NCBI GenBank assembly: GCA_004154925.1
Contig: QJNS01000053.1
Span: forward strand, 186,001 to 250,000
DNA: 64,000 nucleotides
Direction of reading: 5' to 3'
Source of the DNA: Monosporascus cannonballus
Taxonomy: Eukaryota > Ascomycota > Sordariomycetes > Xylariales
Shown here: positions 23,567-33,933 of the stretch, piece after piece
Position numbering within the stretch: the stretch's first letter is position 1
Layout: each line of letters begins with the position of its first letter
The notes under the pieces: model-generated
Databases searched by the model: none
What the model was told of the DNA's origin: nothing
What the model saw: only the letters and a program-made list of their open reading frames with translations
Program-made: the position numbers and the translations under genes

Positions 23567-25429
23567 TTAGTAATTTGGGAATTTAACATGGTATGAGAAT
23601 AAAATACCTCTTAGATCTTTAACAACTGATTTAAATTTACTGTATTTGCCATACCAGCACTTTCTAATAATGCCTCCAATTGCACCTAGAAAAATAATGT
23701 CAGGAAACTTGCCTTTGGAGTATCGAGCATAAATCTCGTCTTCGAGTAGTTCCGTGTAAGGAGCGTTTCCAGTTGTGATTTCGTATAGCACAGAACCAAA
23801 TGCAAAGAGATCCCCCTTAGCAGACAAGACAGATCCGGGGTACTCGTAACTAGCTGTTACTGCGACGAGGAGCGGGGAGCTATCTAGCTAAGATCCAGCG
23901 AAGTTAGCCACTTTGGCATCCAGGCTTTTACCCAAAAATATATTGTGACATGTTAAATCCCCATGTACGACGCCGGCACTGTGAATAAAATTAAGTGCCT
24001 CCGCAATTTAAGTGGCCCATTTGTCACAGTTAGGCTAATCGCGAGAAAAGGTTGCATAGAGTGTGGGAAGTGATAATTGTCTGACTAGAATTGAGCTCCA
24101 AGGAGCGGTAGCTAGGAAGCTCTCTATATACTGTGGGAGCGCCGGAATAAGGTTCTTCCGGGTGCTGTGGAGCTTGATGACTAACACAGATACCCCTATT
24201 CCATGACACCATTATAGTCGTTGTCCGAAGTCGACGTTAATTCGGTTTTGATTATTGAACGATCGCAGATCCCCGTTCGAAGCGTATTCCAGGCGAATAC
24301 CCGATTCAAAGGTTCCATAATAACGGAGGATGCCTTGGTAACCTCCGCATTAAGTAAATCGTTCGTAAATCTCCCGTTTTCTTAATATAAGATCTGAGCA
24401 ATTTTCGTAAAGAGGTGTTTTGATGATTGTCTGGGAAGGTCTGTCATTATTATTATTATTATTATTAATGTTTAACGCCAGGGGAACAGCTAACTCTATA
24501 GCTGCTCCGGAGCCTCCCTTGGGGCATAATTGGCGTGCTAGGCTAGGACTTACTCTATATACCAGTAAGTCGGACCCCCCCTTCACGCACCAGCCCCTTC
24601 ACGCGCCACGATTTCCCATACAAAATCCACAGACCCACCTATTTATAACTAATTAACAAAAATAGATATAATTATGTAATGAGCTGTATACTTAAGCATT
24701 ATAAATAAAAAGATCATAATAATTTTTAAAAATAAAAATAAAAATGTTATTACAGTTAAATTAACGGTTTAAATAAGGTACAAGCGTACCAACAATATTA
24801 CATACAAATCGCTAGTAAATATGTTAAGAGGTACAATTTTAAAGATCTAAATAATTAGCGTACGCTTATAATTAAAATTAAAAAAATATATGTAAATTAT
24901 TTAGTAAAAAAAGTAATTACGTAATTTAACATATATTAATTTTTAAAATTTTTATTAAAAGCTAGGTTTCTATTTAAAGATTACATAAAAAATAAATATA
25001 TATATTTTGAAGTTAATTAGTACTATATGTTGTAATATAACTTTTTAAAATTATTAAAACTATTTACGTATATAATATAAATAATTTTAAGTTAAGTTAA
25101 GGTTTAATATACTACATTTGAAACGTATATAAAAATATTTGCATTTTTACCAAAATTATTTACCTTAACAGTTTCGCTAATAATTTATATGAAATATTGT
25201 TAAGAAAAATTCATAGCTTTACTTACGTATAAAAACGTTAATAGTTTTGTTTAAAATATTTATTATGAGTTTTCTAGATTTAATACTTCAATATACAGCT
25301 TACTACATAATTATATCTATTTTTGTTAATTAGTTATAAATAGGTGTGTCTATGGATTTTGTATAGGAAATCGTAGCGCGTAAAGGGGCTGGTGCGTAAA
25401 GGGGGGGTCCGACTTACATAGACCCCCAT
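23567..25429 (-). pseudogene. protein-kinase-domain pseudogene split by a TIR element
   Basis: Minus-strand text reads through a eukaryotic-type kinase fold in order. There is a glycine-rich loop (PKGGSGAAIEL near 24500), a lysine strand IIKTP (near 24410), and REIYERF. Then follow GILRYYGTFESGIRLEYASN (about 24335-24275), the catalytic loop with HGDL in place of HRDL (about 23965), the metal site region VANFAGS in place of DFG, YEYPGS, and the C-lobe SAKGDLFAFGSVLYEITTG to a stop at 23567. A short (ATT)n run at 24446-24467 codes poly-Asn in the N-lobe. About 180 extra bases (24040-24220) separate the hinge from the catalytic loop, either intron or insertion. TAA/TAG stops and a transposon at 24566-25416 break it. 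If the transposon is removed, an in-frame ATG is at 25429. The kinase subfamily is not known. Confidence 0.75.
24566..25416. mobile_element. short TIR transposon (MITE-like, TA target), 0.85 kb
   Basis: Two inverted arms of at least 170 bp face each other (24566-24735 and about 25250-25416), starting TAAGTCGGACCCCCCCTTCA on the left. TA at both ends fits a Tc1/mariner-type duplication. The centre is AT-rich with no reading frame, so it is non-autonomous. The arms differ mainly by C-to-T or G-to-A changes. It sits in the 5' part of the kinase pseudogene; joining the flanks extends that reading frame. Confidence 0.82.
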
Positions 25430-25599
25430 CTAGCAAATCAAATCCGAAAACATATCGCCGAGGCGATCCGAACTGCAACTTTTTTGCGGCCGAATAAAGG
25501 TAATTTTCAGCTTTTATTTCTGTCGTCCTTTATGGATCTTAAGATATTTTGTTTTCGTTAAAGCTTTTTTAAACCGTATATATTCCGTTTTGCAAAATT

Positions 25600-28500
25600 T
25601 AAAGTTCCGCGTTATTGCATATATTAAATATAATAAATAAAAAAAATCTTATAAATTAATAACCAAAATCCGTAATTTTAACGTCAATTTTATATTTATG
25701 TTTACATTTTTTCCTTACATTTTTCTTTTTTCGAACCGTTTTTTATTAAAGGTAAATAATATTATAAAATTAATTATTTTAAGAAAAACTTTAAAATTTT
25801 AAATATTATATATTAATATTTTGAAATATAACTTTTTTAATTTTCGATTTAAATTGGTATTAAAATTTACGGAATTATTAATTAAAAATAATTCATATTT
25901 TTTTATATTATATTAAATATTAAAAGTTTTTATTCTTTTATAAACATATTTTATATTTATATTAAAGCACTTAAATTTAAAATAATATTACGTAAATATT
26001 TCAAAAACGGGTTTTATAATAAAAAAATAATATAATATTAGTTTAATAAACTTTTTTAACCTTTTAAAACAATAAATATAATATTTTAAATTTTTATTTT
26101 TATTTTTTTGCGAAAATATATTTTTAATTTATAATTATAATTATTTTTATAATTTATTTATAATTTGTTTAATAAAGGTTTTATTCCGTATATAATAAAT
26201 ATATAATTGTTATTAATGTTTTTAAATTACGTTTTTAATATTATTAATTTATCCGCTAATTTGTTTTTTATTAAATTACAATATTTTGAATATTATTTTA
26301 TTTTAACGTAAAATTTTAAATACGTTCATTAAAATAATAATATTACATTAATCCGTAATTCTCAAATTATGTTAATATTATTTAAATATATTTAAATATA
26401 TTATTTATTAAAATTTAAAGAACCGTAATAATATATTATAATTTCTTTAAATATTTATTATTTCGATAGCGAAATTAATCGAAATAAAGTTAAATTTATT
26501 AAATTTTATTATTAAAAGTGTTTTATTTTAATAAACCGCCAAATCACATTTTATTTTATTTTTTAAAAATTCTTTATAAAAATTATTATATTTTTTAATA
26601 ATAATTTATGATATTAATCCGTAAAAACTTTAATAGCTTATTTTTTGGATAAAGTTTTTATAAGGTTTTACCTGGAACTAGGAAAATAAATTAAGAATTT
26701 TAAAACCAAATAATTAATCGATAATAATAATTTAATAATTATTTATATTTTAATTTTAAACGTTTTTATACTTTTTATTTTAAGGTTTTTGGTAATTTAA
26801 AATAATATCGTTTATTTAAATAATGAGTAATTTTTATTAATTATTTAAAACTTATAGAAAAGATGTTAAAATATTTTATTAAACGTTATTTATACCGTAA
26901 GAAAACCCACCTATTTAAAAATCGTAAATATAAAAATAATTTTCTAAACTGGTAAAAATATTTTTATTATTAAGGTTAATACCTACTGGATTACGTTAAT
27001 ATATTAACTTATTTTAATATTATTTTTTTTTCTAAATAAACGTAATATTTTAAAATTTAGTTTTCGGCGGCCGTAATATTATATTTTCGTTTTATAAAAT
27101 ATTACAAATGATATATATATTTTAATAACTTTACAGAAACTATTTACCAAAAGGCCGTATTTGGTATTAATCAGGTTTCGAAAGTATTAAGTAAGTATTT
27201 TAATTTTAATTATCCGTTTCGTTACGTTTTTTTTAGAAGTAAATTTTCGATTAAACCGTATTTTAATTATTTAAATACCGGTTAAATAAAAAAGTTTTCG
27301 TTAACCGTTATCAAAACGTTCTTTTTATTTTTCCTCTAATAATATATATTACTTTGCATTTGTCGAATACGAAAAAACCTTTATTATTTTTTTTGTATTA
27401 AAAAATATATTATATATTTTCGGCTAAAAATATAATGTTCCTTTTGAATGTTAATAATAAATAATATAGGTATAAATTATATGTATAACCAAAACGTAAT
27501 TTAAGGTTTTATTTTAATAAATTTGTTAAGTATAATGTATAAAAAATAAAAAAATAAAGGCGAACCTTAAAATATGCCGTACCGTATCTTTTTATATCTT
27601 ATAATTATTTTTTTCAGACGTATTTTAACGCTTTTATTAATAAAAAACTTTGTTAATTATAACATTGTATCGTTTTTAAGAATTTACGTTTTAATAAAAT
27701 ATTAAATATATTTTATACTTTTCTTATAATTATTATTATTTTTAGGCTATTAATAAATATATGTTTTATTTCGTATATAAATGATATTATTAAATTTATT
27801 ATAAATTACCTTAATAAAGTTTTAATATATTATATATTAAAAATATTATTAATAAAAATAATTTAAATTATGTTTTAATTATTAAGTTTTTTAAATTTTT
27901 ATTTAAATAAAAAATAAAGTAATAAGTTATTAAAACCGTAATAACACGCAATTTCGTTTCTTTACCTTAAATATTATCGTTATTTTCGTTTTAAACTAAA
28001 ATTGTCGAAAAATAAGGAAATTATAAAGCTTTTTTAAATATTTTACGGGCATAATGCTTAATATAATCCCAGTATTTTTTAAAAAGGCGTACCGTTATGC
28101 CGTTTACGCCGAGGGAAATATTATATACTTTTATCGTATAAGCCTTTATTTTTTAACGTAACCGTAATGTCCTAACATAATTTTTTTCGTCCGGCGTCCA
28201 GCCCTTTGAAAGGTCGTATTAAAGATTATCTTTATCCGAAAACCTTTCTAATATTTCCGTTCAAAAACTTCCGCCTGAAAGATAAAGTCTTTTACCGTTT
28301 CATCGCTTATTTTTAACGGGGTGGATTTTAGACTAAATTTTAACTTATATTAACTTACGACTTTATATAATTCGATATCGGTAAAAATCTTATTTATAAC
28401 GTTTTTCCAATACTGTTTTTTCGTTTTATAAATTATAAAAAAAATGCCCGTAATTTTTAATATATTTTGGTTATTTAGTAAGCGAAGTTTTTTAAACGTT

Positions 28501-29480
28501 TTATACGTATCGTACGCCTTTTAATATTATTTCGATTATTAAGGTACGGAATATATTTTTTTTATCCGGCTTACCTATTAGTTTTATGGTTAACGTAAAG
28601 ATTTTATTTAGCTTATTTATATAAATATTAAGTTATTTAGTCGTTTTTACGTTTATTATTTCCGATAAAAATGTTATTCCGGCTGTAATTAGGTTATGGA
28701 ACCGACCTAAGTCCGTTTTCCGTATTTTATAACGGAATTAAACCGGCACTTTTTACATTCGACCCGGGATAATAAAAAGGAAAATTAAATAATCCGATTC
28801 CGTAATTATATTTTTTATTATTATTATTTTTACGAAAAAAACGTTCGAAAAAATAAGGTTTATTATATATCTTATTTTATATATAGGTTAACCAGGTATT
28901 TCCATAAATATTATGCTATTAATAAGAAATTACCGTTTTAAATTAATACCTTTATTCCGTTTTTTAATTCAGGGTTTAAATTCAGAATATCAGATATTTT
29001 AATTTCCCTTAATAAAATAATTTTTTAACGCCGTTAAATTAATAACATGATTTATAATTTTATTATTATCATGGTTTTTATAAATATTTAAAAAAAACGT
29101 AACCGTTAACGTTTAACTAAAATATATTTTTGCAATAAATTAACCGTTTTTGTTAAGCCTTAATTTATTTATTTTTCTTTATGTACGTTATTACGTAAAA
29201 CCGTTTATTTTCCGTTATTTAATTATTAATTAAAACGTATAATTCGTAACCGGCGTAATTTTATATTTTTATATTAAAACGGGCTCAAAGTTTTTAAATC
29301 TGGATTATATTAATTTTTTTCTTTTAACATATTTGTAGTAAGGTAATATATAACTATAAAACGTTATGTATATTATACCAAATTATGCGAAAATCCTTTC
29401 GTTTGCCAAGGGGTTATTATTTTTTGATACGTTTTGTTTCCCTATTTTTTCCTTATTTTTTATTATTAATTAAAATTAAA
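25600..29480 (-). pseudogene. LINE ORF2 remnant: AP-type endonuclease and reverse transcriptase
   Basis: The endonuclease start is readable near 29420-29380 (RIIWYNIHNVL, consensus RIIQYNVxKS), followed by ARFNIKIQNYAGYELYVLIN. RT is readable near 27590-27440: the segment before the active site keeps the spacing of the QGSPLSPIL block; GYADDLYLY reads GYTYNLYLY at 27490-27464; and LLAEDI reads FLAENI. No frame is open for long. Product once nicked target DNA and copied the element's RNA. The region 25600-27000 is too AT-rich to read. Confidence 0.7.
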
Positions 29481-29649
29481 AAAAAAAGCTTAACCTAATT
29501 TGCTTTTATAACCGGGATTGTAAATTAAGCTCGCCGTTATAAGGCAGATTTATTGCATATTAAAGTATTAATTAATTTGGTTTTTGCGTTTTTCGAATTA
29601 ATAAAAACGTAAGTTAACTTAGTTCCGAATACCGTTTTATTCAGAACCC

Positions 29650-31317
29650 TTTTTTTTTTCCGTTATTTTTTTTTCTAAGGCCCTTTTTAAAACCGGCCCA
29701 ATTGGCTTTTCCTGAACCATTATAACTTCTTTTACTTTCTTTTGATCAGCAAAGCCTTTTGCGGACGGCTTTTGTTCTGGCATTTCCTGCTCAGAGTTAT
29801 CAGCATCCCTTGGGATCGCTTCCTATAGTACAGTGTCCTGGGCAGCTGCCTTTTGCCGGGTGTTTACTGCCCTGTATTTCCTGGCTTCCGCCTTGCGGAT
29901 TTTTCGCAGCTCCGTCCTGCTGGGCTTAATTAATTAACTGTTTATCCGTTTAAGGGCCGCTACGTATCTATCGTAACCCGCCCGAAAAAGGCCTTTGCAG
30001 TTTGCGCATATCGGAGGTTTGTTATAGGGCTCCCCTAAATATAAACGCAGTTTTTTCCCGCAGTTATTATACCGCGGCTTTCGGTTGCACCTTTTCCTGT
30101 CGCAATAACTTTGGTAACCCGGGTTATGAAGTTTGATTACGGTTTTTTTTTTTTACAAACTTAAAAAGTCCGTTAAAGTCGAATAACCGAAATAAGCTAA
30201 TTGGATTTAGAAACGAGACGAATTACGTACCTTTGTCCGTAAATGGGTTAAGTCTATATCGGGAAGGTTTGCAATTAACTGATTTGCATTTGGTCTTGAT
30301 AAAAATCTTATTAGCAATTACGTTTATTATATTAATATAAATACCAGATTTTATGTAATTAGGAAAAGAATAAGAGATATCTAGTATAGCGTAAATGTAC
30401 CAGGTTTCCGGAAATTTTACCATTTCCGTATTAAAAACCTTGCTAAATTTATTTTTCGTTTCTGGTTTCAATAATTTATTTTGCATTTCCTCAATTATTA
30501 CGTATAAGGCCCACTCGGTATTAATTAAAGTAATATTAAGGATATTTGTTAGTTGCAAATTAAATTTTCCGAATTTTTTACGTAATGCCGAACGAAAGGA
30601 GGAAGGTTGATCCCGGTACGTTTTATGTTCCGTACTAAGACGGATCAAGATTTTATTATTTTCCTTGCCGTTCCGTATGATAGGTGCCGGCTTAAGGCGT
30701 ATTTTATTTTTATCAGCTAAGCGAATATTTTTAATAGGGTTAAACGCATGGCTAAACCTAGTTATACCCGCCTAAAAGGCAGGCTTGGTCGTTATTTTTT
30801 CCGTATCCTTCGAGCTTAATACGTTAGCACTTTGCTGGTTATTGGGCGTATGGGATATTGCGGCCGAAAAAGCTACCGAATTAAGGTAGTTTACCAGTTT
30901 TGTAATGTAAGTTCTAGTTTTTAATCTATGGTCCGCTTTATATTCGCCTACGTAGTTATTTACGAAGGTATTAAGCCACAAAGCAAGATCTTGGATTACC
31001 TGCTTTTTAACGCGGGTCCGATGTTCTAATTCGTCCAAGTAAGACGAAACCGCAGTTGTCGCAATGTCAGTTTGTGGTCGTGTAGTCGCGGTAGCCTTTC
31101 CAATAAAGTCACTAATAGGAGGAGGCTGGACATTAACATCCTTCTTCCTTTTGTATCGCTGAAGATGAAGTATAGGAGAAGTAAGCTCAGGATCTCTTGT
31201 ATGCTGGGCTCCTTCGTCCGGGGCCGCAGGTGGCCGGTGCGGTGTTTCTGAGGTCTCCATCACCGCGATAGAGTGCCCGTTGCCCGTAAGAGCGTGGCAA
31301 TTATCGCGGGATTTCAA
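29650..31317 (-). pseudogene. LINE ORF1 remnant: Tad1-type Gag-like protein with CCHC knuckles
   Basis: An open stretch from the ATG at 31317 (a second ATG is at 31260, METSETPHRPP) runs to a single TAG at 30772, then in the same frame through 30223. The conserved middle reads TNILNITLINTEWALYVI and then PETWYIYAILDI, the W/L-rich core of Tad1 ORF1. A frame change at the 13-T run near 30141-30153 leads into knuckles, with C-D-R-K-R-C-N and NNCGKK, then ICANCK near 30110-29990. A basic Lys/Arg/Glu-rich tail ends near 29660. It binds element RNA. It is less RIP-mutated than ORF2. Confidence 0.75.
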
Positions 31318-31500
31318 CCTTGGTGTTTTGAGGTTTCTTGGGCAAAAATGCCAAGTGTTAAGGTAATAGGTGTAATGCGCGCTTTAGCACTAACAGCTCC
31401 AAACGCACGGATGATTTTTAAAAGGAAAGGTGTGGGAAGGTCTGTCGACGACGACGAGGCCCGTAATTCCCCAAGCAACGACATTTTTCAGGCCGAATCC

Positions 31501-33407
31501 TGATGGATATTTAATTTCGTCCGACATTTGGAAACGCCGCAACGGCCTTGTTGGAATAGATTAATTAATTTGAGAATCGAGGTAGCTGATAGGATTAAGC
31601 GCGGTTGAAGTGAGGCGAAAACGTTCGAACCTAGGATACGAATGGCGGGAAGGTTTCATAAAGCGGATAAATCGAGAACGATATTCTGGATATTTGTCTG
31701 TCAATTAGAATTTTTCTTTCGTTTCCGAACTTGCTCGTTGCCATTGTAATTAGAATAGGGTTACTCAAACAAGCACTTGTTAGTCTTACCTTCTCGGCCC
31801 AGTCACTACGTCCAGAGTGTAGGAAATGTTACTGCCTTTAGAGAGATTCGAACAACGTATGGAAGGTTTCGAGCCCTTCTCCGATAGAAACATCTTTAAT
31901 GATCGTTTGCCGAGGTTGAGTTGTTATGGCGATAAGTCCAAAGCCCGATGATAAAGGGCAGGACCGAAAAGTGGTATTCTGTTTGGCTTATCGGAATTAT
32001 TTCGGGCCGGCCAGAAAACGTTTACGGGGCGAAAAATCCCAACTTAACGAGAACAGCCTTCCTAGGTGAATTATCTTAACCCGGACCACTTTCAAACCCA
32101 ACTTTATATTCCTTTTTTTAATACCCATACCATCGAAGCGGAATTCCTTTTTTTCAGATGGAATTGTTCCATTCGTAATTTCTGGATAAAGGCATTGAAT
32201 TTTATTACTGAGATCGGCGTTATCGGTCCGTATGTTAGCGCGTTGTTGGTGTTCGCCTCAAGGAGTAGAAGAACGTATTCCGCCCCTGAGAACCCCTTGC
32301 ACGGATGACTTCCTGGGAAGTTAGCTATCTTCACGGCCTATGGGCCATGGCCTTGCAGGCAGGTGTATCCCACCCCTGAGCCCCTCCCCGCGGGGGCCCC
32401 TTTAATGCCTCAGGAGCCTGGCTTTATGGCGTGCCCCATGCGATCACCCAGGAGCATCACATACGGGAGCCAAAGGAGACACTCGAATCTTCCATCTCCA
32501 AACCCCCAGGCTTTAGCAACCATCGCATCAAGCCACCTACTATACTTCATAAATACAACAGAAACAAGAAGTTGGTTATATGGTGTCACTGGCTTAGTAG
32601 ACCTTGGGAATGGAGAGCTGCTTATGATGTCTGACGGGGACGGGTGTGGACCCGGAACACCCGCTGCAATAAGGGAAGGAGTTAAGCCGTGTAGGGAGCT
32701 ACGACTCGATATCGAGTAAAGTTGCATTTTAGTATTTTGTTAGATTTAAATGTTTAGTGTCTTTATTTATATTCACCACGATATGTAACGTCAACATTTA
32801 AGCATGGAACTCTTATAGTTATAAAGAGAGGTATGATAACGTTCATAACTTAGTACGAGAGCAAGCATCTTTTCGTCGGAAATTCCCACGTTTCCGACTT
32901 TGGGCTCCCATAGTACGTTACTTATGGTATTAATTATTCCCTTGGGATCTTTACCATCGAAAACGTCGTTCCCTGTTGAACTTAGGGATTTCGGGGGCCA
33001 GGCCACTAACCAGAAGCTCATATTTGAATGCAATAGCGACGATCCGACATAGCCCTTATTACGGGGGTGCGAAACGGGTTGGTCTGTTATAAGTCTCCAG
33101 GTCGACCCCCGCTTGGCTACTCCCAAATCACAGCGTGTAGTGGAGAGAAGTAAAAGATTCGAGCGCTTATTCTCGCATGGATGAGCAATGCCACATAAAA
33201 TACGCCATAAAGCCAAGGATCGTATGGAGCATCGGCATGGCAGAGCCACAATGAATGACGATGGTACTATTCATGAAACACGACGGTCATGCTACGCAGC
33301 CATGTGCCGAGATTAAGCCGCGAGAACCAAACCCCCCTAAGCATTAAGGCGGAAGGACCGAAATACCTGGTCAGAGGTTGACAGGAGCAAGAGGGATGAG
33401 CCAAGTG
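31501..33407. other. GC-normal unresolved sequence between the LINE and the palindrome array
   Basis: About 1.9 kb of ordinary composition. Part may be the LINE 5' leader (up to about 32300). Several frames are open for 70-150 codons on both strands. Those with protein-like texture are minus-strand 32727-32410 (KYSRWLDAMVAKAWGFGDGR) and 33249-32791 (SFWLVAWPPKSL, then YERYHTSLYNYKSS). I recognise neither, and plus-strand frames overlap both, so none is called as a gene. A first copy of the palindrome ACTTCCTGGGAAGT lies at 32308-32321. Confidence 0.4.
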
Positions 33408-33698
33408 ACTTCCTAGGAAGTTAAATAAGAAGGCCTCAGGCGCATGCGCTCATACGCGTTGGTTGATGGGAAGTTCATGCAACAGGGGAGCGAGTGGGGT
33501 GGCACAAGGCGGCTTTCTAGGAAGTCATTCAGAAAAAGGATCCGAGAACTAGGATAACCCCCTACATAGATATCCTATTACGCCCACTTAGGGAAATAAC
33601 TTCCGAGGAAGCCACTAATAAAGGAGGTTACGAAAGAGGATACCTTCGTCAAAGTCATGCTATGCAGCTTATCAGGTGAAGATGACTTCCTAGGAAGT
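33408..33698. repeat. array of four spaced 14-nt palindromes (ACTTCCTAGGAAGT type)
   Basis: Copies are at 33408-33421 (perfect), 33512-33525 (GCTTTCTAGGAAGT), 33599-33612 (ACTTCCGAGGAAGC) and 33685-33698 (perfect). Start-to-start spacing is 104, 87 and 86 bases. A fifth copy is 1.1 kb upstream at 32308. The spacer sequences are not obviously repeated. The array ends about 110 bases before a TATA element and 235 before the ATG of the next gene, so it could be a set of binding sites for a dimeric factor, or the subterminal repeats of a lost mobile element. Confidence 0.65.
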
Positions 33699-33806
33699 TA
33701 CCAGTAAAGGGGTCCACAAGGGAAGGGTTTAACCTCCCCAAGTTAGCAATGCGATAACGGGGTAGTGCGATACCGATACAAGAGAAGGTTGTAACTGGGT
33801 GAAAGA

Positions 33807-33812
33807 TATAAA
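33807..33812 (+). promoter_or_regulatory. TATA element and CT-rich leader of the Ulp1-like gene
   Basis: TATAAA lies 122 bases before the ATG at 33934. The intervening sequence is pyrimidine-rich (33842-33866), which is common in fungal core promoters. Assignment is by position and composition only. Confidence 0.45.
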
Positions 33813-33933
33813 GGCATCTAACCGGCCCCGAAATCTTACAAACCTTCCTTCTCTCCTTCTCCAACTCGACATCCCTGAGAAAGCGAAGCATACGAAGTCT
33901 TTCTGTAGTCTATGCATTATTTTTCTGCCCCTG

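Larger units (their letters stand above)
25475..31500 (-). mobile_element. Tad1-like LINE (non-LTR retrotransposon), minus strand, RIP-degraded
   Basis: ORF1 (Gag-like with zinc knuckles) is at 31317-29650 and ORF2 (endonuclease then reverse transcriptase) at about 29480-25600. This order and the ORF1 type match the fungal Tad1 clade. Mutation is very heavy left of about 29.7 kb and light to its right, so the 5' third stays readable. Both ends are uncertain: the 3' end is near the composition change at 25475 and the 5' end lies somewhere between 31317 and about 32300. No terminal repeats or target duplication were found. Confidence 0.78.

Noticed and set aside
32363..32719. Plus-strand 118-codon ORF in the GC-normal region
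   Set aside because: A minus-strand frame of similar length overlaps it, composition is Pro/Gly-rich without domains, and no promoter or intron signal favours it.
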